Assembly (NCBI GenBank): GCA_024734495.1
Contig: JALMQS010000085.1
Location: 22,263,077 to 22,327,076, forward strand
DNA length: 64,000 nucleotides
Source: Forficula auricularia
Lineage: Eukaryota; Arthropoda; Insecta; Dermaptera; Forficulidae
Direction of reading: 5' to 3'
The notes under the pieces were generated by a model, which was not told the DNA's origin, did no database searches, and saw only the letters and a list, made by a program, of their open reading frames with translations. The position numbers and the translations under genes are program-made. This document shows, in pieces, positions 23,464-34,581 of the stretch; position 1 is the first letter of the stretch, and the number at the start of each line of letters is the position of its first letter.

Positions 23464-24470
23464 TACTTTAATGAGTATTTTAATAAAAAAATAAATTAGT
23501 GAAATCAATGTAGTCTAAACGGAGCAATATTATTAAAATTCTGATATGGGCTAACCTTAAATAAGAAAATCAAAACGAAATTTCATTTTAAAGGTATTGA
23601 GCATAAGGTATATATTCAAAAATCTTTATTTTTTTAATTAAATAGTTGCAAAGTTAGAGAGCAAGAACAGTGAGACAAGAGGTATTAAATTAAAAATTAC
23701 AAGATAACAAGTTTAAAAATATTTCAAAAGTTCAATTACAAGAAAGTTTTTTATTTTTTTATCATACCTATTTATATGTTATAGAAGGAGTCTAATTTTT
23801 TTTTTTTTTTTTTTTTTACTTTGGCCTAGCTGTGTATTATCTGCTTTTCAACTAAATGCCTAATTTCAAGGTTATATTCATTTCGATATAGGCTTAATTT
23901 CCACTTTCATACCGTTTTGGCTCCGAAATTCTTTTTTGTATAATTATCATACTTTCCTGTCATATTACCCGTTAGGTCAAATCGCCTATAGACGTTTAGG
24001 AGCCCCGCGATGGCGATATATCAAAATAATACCATATTAATTTGAGCTTGGAAGAAAGTTTCTCTCTCAAAGATCCTAAGAAGCTGGAGCTCTTATTAGT
24101 GGAAATTTTTTTGATCCGTAAAGACATATGGAAAAATTTTTAGCTCATATGAGGCAAACTGCCTCAGAGCATCAATTTAAATTTAAATAAATAAATAAAT
24201 ATACAAAATAAATACCAACACCATCCTTGAGTAGGTTTTAGTGGCTTCTTTATTTGTGAAACCGAATAATAATACAGACACAATTATAATCATAATTCGT
24301 TTAATGAGAAAATATATAATATAAACAGAGAAAAAAATCGTTAATAATAACAAGCGAAAAACAAAGAATATAAAACTGTAAACAAACAAAGAGAATAATT
24401 AGAAATTTAATTAACATATATAAAATGTCTGGTCTTCAGGTCGCCACAATGTAAAGCATGCACGTTGTCT
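23464..24470. other. ANO8 intron DNA, no gene seen
   Basis: AT-rich, with a T run at about 23798-23818. No repeat ends or exons were recognised. Confidence 0.45.
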
Positions 24471-25127
24471 GAAGTTACCAGAGGTGGGCACAGTTAATTC
24501 GAAAGTTAACTTCGTTAATCGTTAATCCGCTAATCAAAAAGTTAACTTCGATAATCGTTAAAGAGTTGACTTTTCACAAATTTAACGCAAGTTGACGTTA
24601 TCCGTTAAAAGTTAACTATCTAAAAGTTGTACTGATGTTTAAGCATACCTATATGTATATTAAAGATAATAGATGAGGCTTGGCTTTGGTACAGTGGTAC
24701 AGAGGTAAATAAAACAGTTAAATTAAGTATTTAATGCTTTTAGGAAGAAAACACAGAAACATTTGAACCTATTGCAAAAAACAGCAATCAGTTATTGTCA
24801 ACCGACAGCGATGATCGTTAAAACATGTTTTCCTGTAGAAAAAAGGCGTTCAACTGCAGCGCTAGACAAAATAGCAGAATTATATTTAATAAACAATTCT
24901 ATTAAAACCGGTTCTCCTAGAAATGCAGCATCTGTAAAGTCTTTTAACTTTGAATTCTGACCAAATTTTGAGCTTGGTTTTCCAGAGATTTGTGGCCTTT
25001 GGCCCTTTCTTCAGTCTGAATAACACTGCTGAAAAAATCTTCTTCTTCATTATTGCTACTTTCACTAATGCTAACATTATCCTTTTCTATAAAAATACTT
25101 GAAATGGCTTTATTGTTATTAAAATTA

Positions 25128-25735
25128 GGTGAAAATCCGTTTCAGGATTCACCTGGAATGAGTATGTTATGTATCCCCTCCGAAAGTTGTTGTTGTCGAA
25201 AGAAAATTTCTTTGTCTGTTAGTTGATATATATATTTTTATATGAGAGATTAAATATTTGAAAGATGAGAAATAAAATATAAAGGAATAAAGAATAATTT
25301 TGTTTGTTGGATGCATTTGTGAATCGGAGCATTGTTCATTTGTGTGACCTGAATTTATGATGTTTCTATTTTTATAATGACATGGCTGGGCAACGCATTA
25401 CCTGTACCTTTTATCATGATTACTTGCATTTTATAGACTGAGGTATGTGGCATTTTTTCAATTATTTTTATTTTATGTGATTATTTTAAAGTAGGTATCT
25501 TTGATTCGTTGCTCTTGTTTTTATTTTTTGTATAAAATTTTCCAGACTGATGATGGCAAGGGTTTTCTGACGAAAGATCTATCTGTTTCTATAAATAAAT
25601 AAATAATAAAAGAAAAAGAATTTTCCTGCACGTTGTGTGATTTTTTTTCTTATTTTTTCCTCACTGACAATAACAACTTTCAGAGGGACTACAATATACT
25701 CATTACAGGTGAATCCTGAAACGGATTTTTCACCT
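25128..25735. repeat. Inverted-repeat insert with hammerhead-like motif
   Basis: GAAAATCCGTTTCAGGATTC at about 25128 is inverted as GAATCCTGAAACGGATTTTT at about 25711. Between them, 25547-25575 reads CTGATGA...ACGAAAG. The stem between the boxes is weak, so the motif is a doubtful hammerhead. The 3' neighbour 25800-26000 is GC-rich and unexplained. Confidence 0.5.
25547..25575 (+). ncRNA. Possible decayed hammerhead core
   Basis: CTGATGA and GAAA are present 18 bp apart, but I see no convincing stem II. Listed because it sits in an inverted-repeat insert like other copies. Confidence 0.25.
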
Positions 25736-25779
25736 AGGTATTTTTTATCATTATCCTTTTCGTTTGAGTCGCTTTCTTT

Positions 25780-26000
25780 ATGCAGAGCTTCTGCAATCTT
25801 TACTTCTGTTAGGGCCTCGGTTGAGTGCGTTATGGTGCGTGTCCGCGCCCCCCACCAAGTTGATGGGGTCCTAACAATTATTTGTGTAGGGCGTTGTTTG
25901 TGCCCTGGTGGAAAGCCGGGTTGGGCGCCACCCGCTTAATTAGCGGGGGAGGGGCTACTAGTTGGTGGTTGGCCCCTCCTTCCATTGATTCGATGCTCAG
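25780..26000. other. Unexplained GC-rich block
   Basis: A 220-bp block with CCGGGTTGGGCGCCACCCG and GGGGGAGGGGCTACT, open on the plus strand to 25939. Its composition is far from the AT-rich surroundings. It may be the end of another retroelement; I recognise no domain. Confidence 0.4.
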
Positions 26001-26488
26001 TCGAGATCAATTGCTTCATATAGCATGACTGAAATATTATCAGTCATGCAAAAGTGTCGCAACGATCTGACTGAGTCATCTAGCGGTCGTGTCTAAAGGC
26101 TCGTAGCCAAAGCAACAGCGAGCCGCTACAACTTCCATAAGATTCTTGACTTTTGACAGCTTGCTTCATATTATATTTTTGCAGCCAAATTAGTCGAAAC
26201 TTTGGACAGCCAGTTGGCATTCTTCGTTTTCCATTAATCGTCCAAACCTTTTTTTTATCCCATTTAATAGGTCATTGGTCAAAGGGGTACAACAATGCAC
26301 CAAGGGTAAAATATCTTGCAGTTTGAACACTGTTGTCATAATGTAATGGACTAAAGTTAAAGGAAGTTTAAAAAACAGTTAACAGTTTTTTAAAAGTTAA
26401 ATTGTTAAGCAATTTGTTAACTAACGATGTTGTGCCTACCTCTGGAAGTTGTTATTAAACGTGTGCATATATCTATAGGTATACTAAC

Positions 26489-26649
26489 ACATGAAAGGGT
26501 GCGGTGAGATAGAATCCGTAGCTGTCGCTGGAGGCGTGATGTCTTACGTGGACAACCAGGCCTGGAGTTCCAGCCCGGAGCCTGGCCAGCAGCCACATCA
26601 GAGTCACATCCTGAGCCCCGCCAGGGAACATCACCACCACATCACATTC
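26489..26649 (-). CDS. ANO8: Anoctamin-8-like exon, ECDVVVMFP block
   Basis: After the acceptor TTCCATCAG the minus strand encodes ECDVVVMFPGGAQDVTLMWL, then LARLRAGTPGLVVHVRHHAS and YGFYLTAPFHV. Human ANO8 has NCDVLMTFPDTTDDHTLLWL, then VGIPELIVQVRHHRHTRAYA. The donor is best placed after CATGT (GTTAGT), which makes the junction to the exon at 22902-23137 read HVLLKAAEE in frame. The block is the start of the cytosolic domain that is specific to the ANO8/ANO10 branch. Confidence 0.93.
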
Positions 26650-26805
26650 CTGATGGAAAACAAAAACACAATTCAACAACAAATTAACCTCCTTAATTAT
26701 TAGATTCTATTATTATTAGGTGGAAGGAGTGAATTTAATTAAATGCTTTTTAATTATTAAAATGACATTTTGCCTTTTAATTTCAAGACATATTCACTCA
26801 ATTTA

Positions 26806-27312
26806 TTTTCATAGAGAAAATCATGAAAGAGTGTCATCTATTAGATCCCATGGAATGGATTATTTTTAATTATATTTCAGTAGGGTTGTTTTTCACCCCC
26901 CTCGGGAATCGAAGCTAAGTGCCACTAACAGCAATCCGGGCCATTTAGCTACCATGTAAGGTGCAAACCCATCTGACATATTGTCGCCTTGAGAGTGTAA
27001 ACCTGCTAACTCACAACAAGGATAGGCAAAAAACAAACAAAATTTAATATTGTTGTTATGGAAAGAAACTATTTTTTTCTACAACTTACGATCGTAATTT
27101 TAAGTAGCAGTTTTACTTGGACGATGCTGTATCTCTTTTTCTTTCGAATGGTATTAATATGTCATATATGATAAAAAATGAAGTTAGCAGGTTTACAATC
27201 TAAGGCGACGATATGTAAACGCGTTAAATAACAACAAAAACAACCCTTCTGACATATAATTAAAAATAATCCGATCTAATAGATGACACTCTCTCATGAT
27301 TTTCTAAGAAAA
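26806..27312. repeat. Inverted-repeat element with tRNA-like inner sequence (copy 1)
   Basis: AGAAAATCATGAAAGAGTGT at the left is inverted at the right (ACACTCTCTCATGATTTTCT), with arms also sharing ATCTATTAGATC and AATTATATTTCAG. Inside lies a minus-strand tRNA-like stretch (GATTGCTGTTAGTGGCACTT... around 26900-26960). Related copies are at 32757-33125 and 41220-42390. Confidence 0.6.
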
Positions 27313-27771
27313 TTTAAATTTATTACTATCGGCAAGTTGAAATCTCTCATATTTCACATATATCGAGCTGCTTTTATATGTAGACTTAAAAGCATTGAAA
27401 TACTAGTATTTTTCCTTTTATTAGTATGTAGTTATTTTCTTTGATAGTTGATTTTTTTTATATAAGTCTATTTTAACACTAAAAAATTAACTATAAAATG
27501 AAAATGTTGTTTTAGTATGAAAATGATGAAAACGTAAAAATGCTAATAGGCGTAAGGAAAGGATGTCTAGAAATAAAGGAAACGAAACGTCGCTTTAATA
27601 AATAAAAAAGCTTTCATTTAATTTGATCCTTCTTTCCAAAATTAAATTAAAATAATTAAATTACATTGATACATGATTTTCAAAATTCAAAAGCAAGAAT
27701 TTTATCTACTCTAAAGCAGCTGATCATTCTGACTGTCAGTCGTAATTCCGATAGAGCGTGTAGGGGTAAAA

Positions 27772-27913
27772 CCGAGAATTGAACCGCGATCTAAAATCGT
27801 GTACACCTACTTCCACTTTCATTTCCAAGTAGAAGACAATGAATTATCTAATGAATTCCAAAGTAATTCCAAAGACGGTGTACACCTAATTCCAATCGCG
27901 GTTCACCTCTCGG
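27772..27913. repeat. 142-bp MITE, ends CCGAGAGGTGAACCGCGAT (copy 1)
   Basis: Inverted ends CCGAGAATTGAACCGCGAT and ATCGCGGTTCACCTCTCGG, with inner inverted words GTGTACACC. The same unit is at 29702-29825 and at 34582-34998. The interior phrase AAGTAGAAGACAATG is shared by the copies. No coding content. Confidence 0.8.
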
Positions 27914-28014
27914 GTAGGCTGATGGACTGATGAACGAGATTGACGGATTTCCAGAAATCAGAGCTTCAATCATGTAATGATGTAATGTAATAATGTAATC
28001 ATTTACTCAACTCC

Positions 28015-28600
28015 TTATATTATTCAAGGCTCAAATTCGCCCGTCTTGAATATTGCTCTCATCTGTGGAGAGGGGCCTCCAAGCATTCTATTAATACCTT
28101 AGATGCAATCCAGAGGCGAGCTATCAGACTGATAGGCGATCCTACATTAACTGACACTCTCGACTCCCTAGCCCATCATAGATCTGTCCTTGCCCTTTTT
28201 AGAGATATTACAATGGCTTTTGTTCTGACGAAATAAAATCGATAATCCCACCAAAGGCTTCATTTGCGGGAAATACACGATTTTCTAAGATTCAACACCC
28301 CTACGCGCTTAAACTGGATTCTAATCGAACAAACCCATTCGCCAATTCATATATCCCTCTGACTTCTAGAGACTGAAACTCTCTTCCCCCGACCGTCTTT
28401 CCAGCAACATAATGTAACCTTCAATCTTTCAAGACCAGCATCCACAGATACCTTCGACTGCTACCCAATCCCTAATTCTCCCCCTTATCTTCACGTTACA
28501 AGGGTCCACCACGGACTACAGAGGTTGTACCTTCTTGGTGCAACTTCTTCTTGTATCAACATCATTATAAAAATGTTAAAAAGGAGGGGAGATTGACAGT
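28015..28600 (+). pseudogene. LINE C-terminal fragment
   Basis: The plus strand reads LEYCSHLWRGASKHSINTLD and AIQRRAIRLIGDPTLTDTLD, then LAHHRSV, closely like LEYCSHLWRGASKYSLATLD in the LINE at 0.9-1.6 kb. It is the post-reverse-transcriptase C-terminal region, frameshifted after about 28200, followed by 3' untranslated sequence with a C-terminal trace LTSRD. No reverse transcriptase is attached, so it is 5' truncated. Confidence 0.8.
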
Positions 28601-29478
28601 CTGGATGAAGTGGGTACTAATGGTACCGTCATTCTTTTCATCAGTCGAGAACATTATACAAATATTTAATTAATTTGATAATTATGTAGGTAATATGATC
28701 ATTATTAGTTAGAATTTCATTTTATTATTTGAAAATGGAATCAAATTTTATCAAAAATCAATAATAATTTAAAATTAATTATTTACTTGAATACATTAAA
28801 GTGTGAAGAGACCTTATTGGTGTTTATAGTATTATTATTTTACTAAGCAGCCAGGGAAGAACATTTAAGTAGATCAAGATATCATAGATGTATTTGTTGA
28901 AGGAACTACTAAAAGAGTGTCTTCTGGAATCCTCAAATTTATTATTTATAACGAGACTATAGTTTCAGGCTTTTATATATCAATCCTAATACAATGTATT
29001 CACAGCAATTAATTTATGATTAATTCATAAATTAATTCCTGTGAATCCATTAATAGACTGATGAAAAATCGAAGCTGATCTCGTTATAAACTAAATAAAT
29101 TTATAATTCTTTGTATCTCCTTTATTATATAAATTCTCACTCTCGGCAAAAACTTTCAATTTGATGTATTTGTTTGTTAATACTGGCGACCAGTTAAGTG
29201 CTAAGGACTTGATTTTAAAACGTTTGTCACTTTAGAATGAGCCAAAAAAAACTTCAATCTGAGCGTCAGTCGGAATGAAGTAGATAAAGAGATCAAAACT
29301 ATTGAAATTTAAAAACGTAATAAAATAAACAGCCACTACTAAATTTGTTTAACAAATATTGTTTCAACAAACAAAGAACAGAAAAATATATATTGATAGA
29401 ACAAATTCTGTTCTCGATTTGTGAAAATAATAACGATACCATTACACGCTTCATTCAAACTGTCAATCTCCCCTCCGG

Positions 29479-29554
29479 GGTCAGATAGGCTAGGGGTTAG
29501 CGTGCCAGTCTGCTAACCAGGGGACCCGGGTTCGAATCCGGCTAAAATCTGACC
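29479..29554 (+). repeat. tRNA-like sequence, probably a SINE head
   Basis: 76 nt with a perfect 7-bp end pairing GGTCAGA/TCTGACC, a B-box GGTTCGAATCC and an A-box-like TAGGCTAGGGGTTAG. The anticodon loop position reads CTGCTAA (GCT, serine-like). The anticodon and T stems have mismatches and there is no long variable arm as in tRNA-Ser, so it is more likely a tRNA-derived SINE head or pseudo-tRNA than a working tRNA. Confidence 0.55.
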
Positions 29555-29701
29555 CCGGGTGTAGAGACAAATTTAAAATAAATAGTATCGTAAATTGGCT
29601 TATGGCTAGAAAGGCCGAAAAGCCGAAAAAAATCTCCCCTCCTTTTTACATGATTGAAGCTCTGATTTCAAAATATCTGAAAATCCGTAATTATCGTCCA
29701 G

Positions 29702-29825
29702 CCGAGGGGTGAACCGCGATTGGAATTAGGTGTCATTAGATAATCTATAGTATTCTATTGTCTTCTACTTGGAAATTTAAGTGGATCTAGGTGTACACGA
29801 TGTTAGGTCGCGGTTCACCTCTCGG
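29702..29825. repeat. MITE of the CCGAGAGG family (copy 2)
   Basis: Ends CCGAGGGGTGAACCGCGAT and CGCGGTTCACCTCTCGG, with the inner phrase GGAATTAGGTGT shared with copy 1. It is shortened inside relative to the 142-bp copy. Confidence 0.75.
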
Positions 29826-29904
29826 TCCTAGCCCAACACGCTCAATCGGAATATCAATCCTAGACAAGACTGACAGTTAGAATGATCGTGTAGGAGCCGC
29901 TTTA

Positions 29905-30695
29905 GAGCTAAAAGAATTAAATAAATTAGTAGGATTTATAAGACCCAATTTATTAAATGTTTCCATTATTCCTCAGAAAATTATAATCAAATATAAATAT
30001 TGTGATATTCTATTAGAGCAAATTGAAATAGATAGAAATATAAAAATAAATAATATACCTACCTACCTATAAAAATATATTGCAAATATATATCAAGATC
30101 GCGTTTCTATGTAATTAAATAAATATGAGAGTTCAATAATAAATAATAATTTATTTATAAACAAAAACATTCAACTCAAGTGGCTTTGAAAATAAGAATT
30201 TTACAATATGAAAATAATTGTAATAAGCTTAAAAAGTTGTTTATTAATATATTAAAAGTTTTATTCTAAACCCCTAAAAGATATCAAAATGGAATTTGCT
30301 GGACAACGAGAGCAGGATTTCCAAAGAATTTATTGAAATGTCATTTTTATTCTTTTAAACCCCCGACCACAATTTGCAGGATTGCCAACCTTCTCTTCTT
30401 CAGCATTTAAAAAGGTCTTCATTTTATTTAATACTTTTCAACAACATTGATATAATTAAATTAATATTGGATAAATTTATTAATTATTTATATAAATAAA
30501 TACAAATCTTTAAAAAAAAAAACAATCTTCATACGTTTATTAAAATCTAAAAGCTTCGGGAGAATTTCTCCCTTTATCGATCGAATTTTAATTTATCAAT
30601 TGGAAAAAAAAAATCATTTGCTTTATCTAATGAATATAAAGCATCACTAATAGGGTTATAAAAGAATTTTCCACTCAATTTAAACTATTTATTAA
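29905..30695. other. AT-rich DNA without recognised features
   Basis: Runs of A/T, no exon, and no repeat ends recognised. Confidence 0.45.
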
Positions 30696-30699
30696 ATAG

Positions 30700-32027
30700 T
30701 ACCTGGCCACCGAGCGATGCTCGGTAACTTTTTGCTTCAGTTAAAAGCTATTATATTAATCCCCAAAACACCCGGACCCCCACCTACACCTTCACCCCAG
30801 CCATTTTCAAGAGAGGGGGGTGGGTGGTCTACGTGGTCTTAACCTTGTAGTCGAGACGTCAGCCACCATAATGTAAGTAATACATGTTCAACCACAAAAC
30901 ACCCAAAACTTCCTAAATATCCAAATCTACCCAACCTTCCGACTGAAGAAATTCACTCGGAAGACACCCTCCAAAACGAACCTTGGACTACAAGGTTAAG
31001 ACCACGTAGACACACCCATTCTCTTGAAAATGGCTCCAAAAGGGAGAGCCGAAACTTTTGATCTCGGAAGTGTGTCGCGATCGAATTGCCCAAGCGGGGG
31101 GGGGGGGTCAGAGACGCCCCCAAATAGAACTTTATTTTCTTCAATTTTAAAATTTAATGTTATAAAATAAAAAATAAACATATAAAAAATGTTGATCTCC
31201 AATGCTTTGGGGGGGGGGGGGGCAGTCGCCCCCATCAGAAACTTCCTGAATCCGCACATGATTGAACCTATCCGCGGAAGCCTCACTGAACATATATATA
31301 AATATATATTTGTATCTTGGTTCCTATTTTGAAAACGACTCTACCGATTTTGATGAAATTCACGGATTAGGGGGTTTTGGGGTGACAATTCGATCTGTCA
31401 CGGTCTCATCTTCGACAAAATTGTTTTTGATGGGTTTTATCGTAATCAAATTAATTATTCTCAGGTAGAAAAATTCCATTCTTAAGGTTTTAAAAAAGAT
31501 TTTCCTTTTACTATTGTGCCCAGACAGACAATGGGTTGGGCTAATTGTTCTCAAAGGCCTTGAAAAACTATTCTGATTGTGGTGTTTTTGTCAAGCATTA
31601 ACTAAACTCGAACAAAGCTCAGTCTTCCAGGTATATATATATTATATATATATATAAGCATTTGTATTTTTATTTTATTTTTTAGAAGCGGCTCTAACGA
31701 TTTTGATGAAACAAACTCTATTAACAAGTTTTGAGGATGAGAAAGCGATCTTGATGCGGAGCGGGGGTGGATGTGGTGGATGCAGAAGGTGGGGGGCAGT
31801 GGTGGGGATCCAGGGGGTAGGGCGAGGTTTCGGGGTGGGGTCGAGCAGGGTGGAGGTGGGGGTACAGTGGTCGAATACTATATAGATACTGTATTTTTTT
31901 TTAATTTGAAAACGACCTCAAATAAAAAAGACTTTTTATCAAATTTTAAATTAAAAATCATATTAAAATAAAGATTTTATCTGAAGGAAGAAGTTATCGA
32001 GCATCGCTCGGTGCCTCCAGGTACTTT
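30700..32027. mobile_element. Element with ends ...ACCGAGCGATGCTCGGT...
   Basis: AGTACCTGG...CACCGAGCGATGCTCGGTAAC at 30700-30735 recurs inverted at 31990-32027. The end itself forms a hairpin (ACCGAGC/GCTCGGT). Single copies of the same word occur at 34341 and 35431. The interior holds an inverted hAT-MITE relative (31065-31258), G tracts and the phrase CGATTTTGATGAAACAAACT that also occurs inverted near 35320. The class is unknown. Confidence 0.55.
31065..31258 (-). mobile_element. hAT-type MITE copy, diverged
   Basis: Inverse of the family at 47549-47850: TCGCGATCGAATTGCCCAAGC, a G tract, AGACGCC and AAATAGAACTTTATTTTC are all shared in reverse, and the right end reads TTCCTGAATCCGC. The left end is not intact. 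Confidence 0.6.
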
Positions 32028-32119
32028 GAATTAAGAACCATTTAAAATTAATTCAAAACTATTTATTAAAAAACATTTTCATTAATATTTCATTATTCTA
32101 ATGTCATGATTAATAATTA

Positions 32120-32700
32120 AAGGAATCGTAGGAGTTGGACAAGACTTTAAATTAAATTTAATTTAATTTAAAGTCTTGTCCAACTCCCAATTGTAATCAT
32201 GGACACGATAATGAAATATTACATACACCGGGGGAGTTTCAATTATCTGGTAATTTTTAAGGATTTAGGTGTGGTTCTAGGTGAAACATTATAAATAACT
32301 TATGAGGAGAATTTTCTAGAGTTAAGTTTCACAAAAGGAAATATATTGAAACAAATATGTTTTTGAGTTTGATTAGCTCGATATATGGCTAGGGTTACTA
32401 GCCCATCTTCAGGAGTTCAAATAAAAAACTGTTCAGTTTTATTTGAACTCCTGAAAATGAACAATAACGAAGTATATATCGAGCTAATCAAACTCAACTA
32501 CATTTGTTTTAGTATTTCCTTTTTTGAAACTAACTTTAAATTCTCCTCATAAGTTAATTATCTGGTAGATAAATGAGCCACTGAAGAAGTTGCAAAACAG
32601 CAACGAAACGTATGGCATATTTAATCAAAACTTGTATTTAATTTAATTTAAAGTCTTGTCCAACTCCCTACGATTCTTTAATTTTCATTAATACTTTTTT
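32120..32700. repeat. Composite of inverted repeats with hammerhead core
   Basis: AAAGTCTTGTCCAACTCCC and its complement occur around 32130-32190 and again at 32650. A separate hairpin spans about 32300-32553, centred near 32430 (GAGTTCAAATAAAAAACTGT against its complement), with GATTAGCTCGATATA on both sides. A hammerhead-like core lies at 32581-32609. The same family, with the same core, forms the inverted pair at 55139-56115. Confidence 0.65.
32581..32609 (+). ncRNA. Hammerhead ribozyme-like core
   Basis: CTGAAGA, then a perfect 5-bp stem GTTGC/GCAAC closed by AAAACA, then GAAAC and GTATGG. Best stem II of the plus-strand copies, shared with the cores at 55214-55242 and 55997-56025. One extra A follows CTGAAGA compared with the textbook core. 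Confidence 0.6.
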
Positions 32701-32756
32701 ATAAAAATTATTAGCCCCATCAGAATAGTCAGACAAGAAATTTCAATATATATTTA

Positions 32757-33125
32757 TCTATCTAATTTTCATAGAAAATCATAAAATAGTGTCATCTATT
32801 AAATCCGATGGAATGGAATTTTTTAATTATATGTCAGAAGATTCATTTTTCACCCCCTCGAGGATTGAACCCGAGTACCAGTAGTAACAGCAATCCGAGC
32901 CATCTGGCTCACCTGCGGGATGTTAGACCTCTCTGACATATGTAAATGCGTGTTAAATATTTTTTCAGATTGTTATCTAAATTTGTAAAATTTCGGGATC
33001 TAGAAATTCTAAATTTAAACATATATCCATGCCAATTTAAATAAAGGTCGTCGAATATTCCATTCCATCGGATTTAATAGATGACATCATCCTATAATTT
33101 TCTAGAAAATTTGAATCTATTACCA
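32757..33125. repeat. Inverted-repeat element with tRNA-like inner sequence (copy 2)
   Basis: Arms share ATAGTGTCATCTATTAAATC and GATTTAATAGATGACATCAT. The minus strand inside (about 32945-32860) has an A-box-like TGGCTCGGATTG and a B-box GGTTCAATCC, so the interior is tRNA-derived. Compare copy 1 at 26806-27312. Confidence 0.65.
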
Positions 33126-33900
33126 TCGGCAAATTGAAATCTTTCATATTTTGAATATTAATAGATCAGTCAATCTAGACAAACAGCTCAAAAAGATTTT
33201 GATGAAACAAACTTAATTAACAATAATTTTGAGAATAAAAAAAAATTAATAAATTTTGGTGAAAATGCTTTTAATTAAACTAAAATATTAACAGGTGGTT
33301 GAATTGAAATAAGCAAGTGGCTGAATCAAAATAGAACAGGTGGCTGAATCAAAGTAAAACGGGTGGCTGAATCAAAATACAAAACAGCTGGTAGAATAAA
33401 TAAATAAATAATATAATTAAATATCCCGGTTTTAACTAAGAAAACAAAATTAATGAGCAAAGCGGGTATTTAAAATAATAAGAAAAGGAATTTTATAATT
33501 TATTATTAATTTGATAATAATCTTTAATATTGGAATATGAATTCTGTAATCTCTCTTAATAATTCATTTAACGTTTATAATGTCCCAAATGAATAATGAT
33601 GACCTTTAGGGAGGGTAGTGATTTGACCCATATTATATTTGTTTTTAAACAAGACTGTATTGGAAAAAGGATTAGAGGTGGGGGGTATTTCAGGGGTGGG
33701 GTGTTATACTTGTGTGGGTATGGTTTGTATCCAGAGCCGCCTGGGTGTCATCAGATGCCCGGTGCAGGGGATTTTACGCCGAAGCAGCCGAGAAGCTATT
33801 CAAACAAACGCAAACAGAGAGCACAATTATTAATATTGATTGATATATCTGAGTGAGTTGTGAGTGAGCAGAGAAGGCTTCACTTGATTGATGGATTGCT
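33126..33900. other. No gene recognised
   Basis: Contains three similar short units with GTGGCTGAATCAAA at about 33310-33375 (a small tandem repeat near 36 bp) and AT-rich DNA. No exon seen. Confidence 0.45.
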
Positions 33901-33903
33901 TAC

Positions 33904-34021
33904 CGTTTTCCAAATTCTCCTTGGCACATGTCAAGATCTTTCTGTATCGCAATTTGCTCTCCTCTTCGGCTTGGTTCAGCCCCGAGTTCTCTACTGTAGT
34001 GGCTGGCTCAGAGTTTTCCAT
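33904..34021 (-). CDS. ANO8: Probable first coding exon of ANO8-like gene
   Basis: On the minus strand an ATG at 34021 starts MENSEPATTVENSGLNQAEE and continues to RYRKILTCAKENLENG before a strong donor GTAAGC. ANO8 proteins have a short variable N-terminus with a basic helix before the CDV block, and this exon lies at the right place and strand. The donor leaves phase 1 while the next exon found (26489-26649) is entered in phase 0, so an extra exon may lie between, or the pairing is wrong. In-frame codons extend upstream to an earlier ATG at 34102, but the 34021 start is preferred as less GC/low-complexity driven. Confidence 0.55.
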
Positions 34022-34325
34022 CTTGCTCGCACTTGCTGAGCGCTTGAGCGCAAATCGAATAGGGGAGAAAGGGCTTAGCAAAGGGCACGCGTCACGCGTC
34101 ACGCATTACACTCACACATAACAGAGACAAAACAATGTTAGCTGCTTTCTTCTTCTTCTTCTTCTTGTTAATAACCAGCCAGTAGAAAGAGAACGAGTTC
34201 AGAAGTTGTTGCCAGAGTTGTTTTGCTCGGTGGTCGATAACAACCGAATGAAGCCAGCAACGAACAACACACGACAGCCGAGCAAAGGATAGCAACGCTC
34301 GCAACAATGACAATTATTCATTTAC
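34022..34325 (-). promoter_or_regulatory. Likely 5' region of the ANO8-like gene
   Basis: Sequence upstream of the presumed start on the minus strand. It has a local cluster of CpG (ACGCGTCACGCGTCACGC at about 34087-34104) unlike the rest of the window and a (TTC) microsatellite at 34146-34165. This would suit a 5' UTR/promoter; no core promoter element was identified. Confidence 0.35.
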
Positions 34326-34581
34326 TATAATTATTAGAAATACCCGGAGTCACCGAGCGATGCTCAAATGTAACTTTTCTCCAGTTAAAATCTATATATT
34401 AATATTTAAAATTCTGATAAAAATATTTGGGTTCATGGGTCAAATTTTGAATAAAATGAAAAAGAGAGCCATTTTCAAATTGAAAAAAATGCAAATACCT
34501 ATATATACTACACGCCCGAACCCCCAGTTTTTGCATTTCTAGCCTTCTAGTGGCCCACAGATTATGGTATATAGGTACCTA

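Larger units (their letters stand above)
24479..26444. mobile_element. hAT-superfamily element, decayed
   Basis: The termini CAGAGGTGGGCAC (24479) and GTGCCTACCTCTG (26444) are inverted copies with one mismatch and fit the hAT consensus CAGxGxTGGGCA. They are flanked by 8-bp repeats GAAGTTAC (24471-24478) and GAAGTTGT (26445-26452), six of eight matching. Subterminal regions are full of TTAAC/GTTAA words. The open frame at 24763-24960 (CQPTAMIVKTCFPVEKRRST) lies where a transposase would be, but I did not recognise a domain. The interior is itself interrupted by an inverted-repeat insert at about 25128-25735. Confidence 0.75.
27716..29900. repeat. Inverted duplication enclosing LINE and SINE-like sequence
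   Basis: Arms 27716-27985 and 29645-29900 are inverted diverged copies (for example GATCATTCTGACTGTCAGTC and its complement, and AGCTTCAATCATGTAA against TTACATGATTGAAGCT). Each arm carries one MITE of the CCGAGAGG family. The interior contains a LINE C-terminal fragment (28015-28600) and a tRNA-like sequence (29479-29554). The phrase GGAGGGGAGATTGACAG near 28590 is inverted at 29459-29475, marking a further inner inverted pair. Confidence 0.65.

Noticed and set aside
29479..29554. Functional tRNA gene
   Set aside because: Anticodon and T stems mismatch and the context is repeat-rich, so a SINE head is more likely.
31703..31971. Glycine-rich plus frames
   Set aside because: G-rich low-complexity DNA in a repeat, no start context or conservation.
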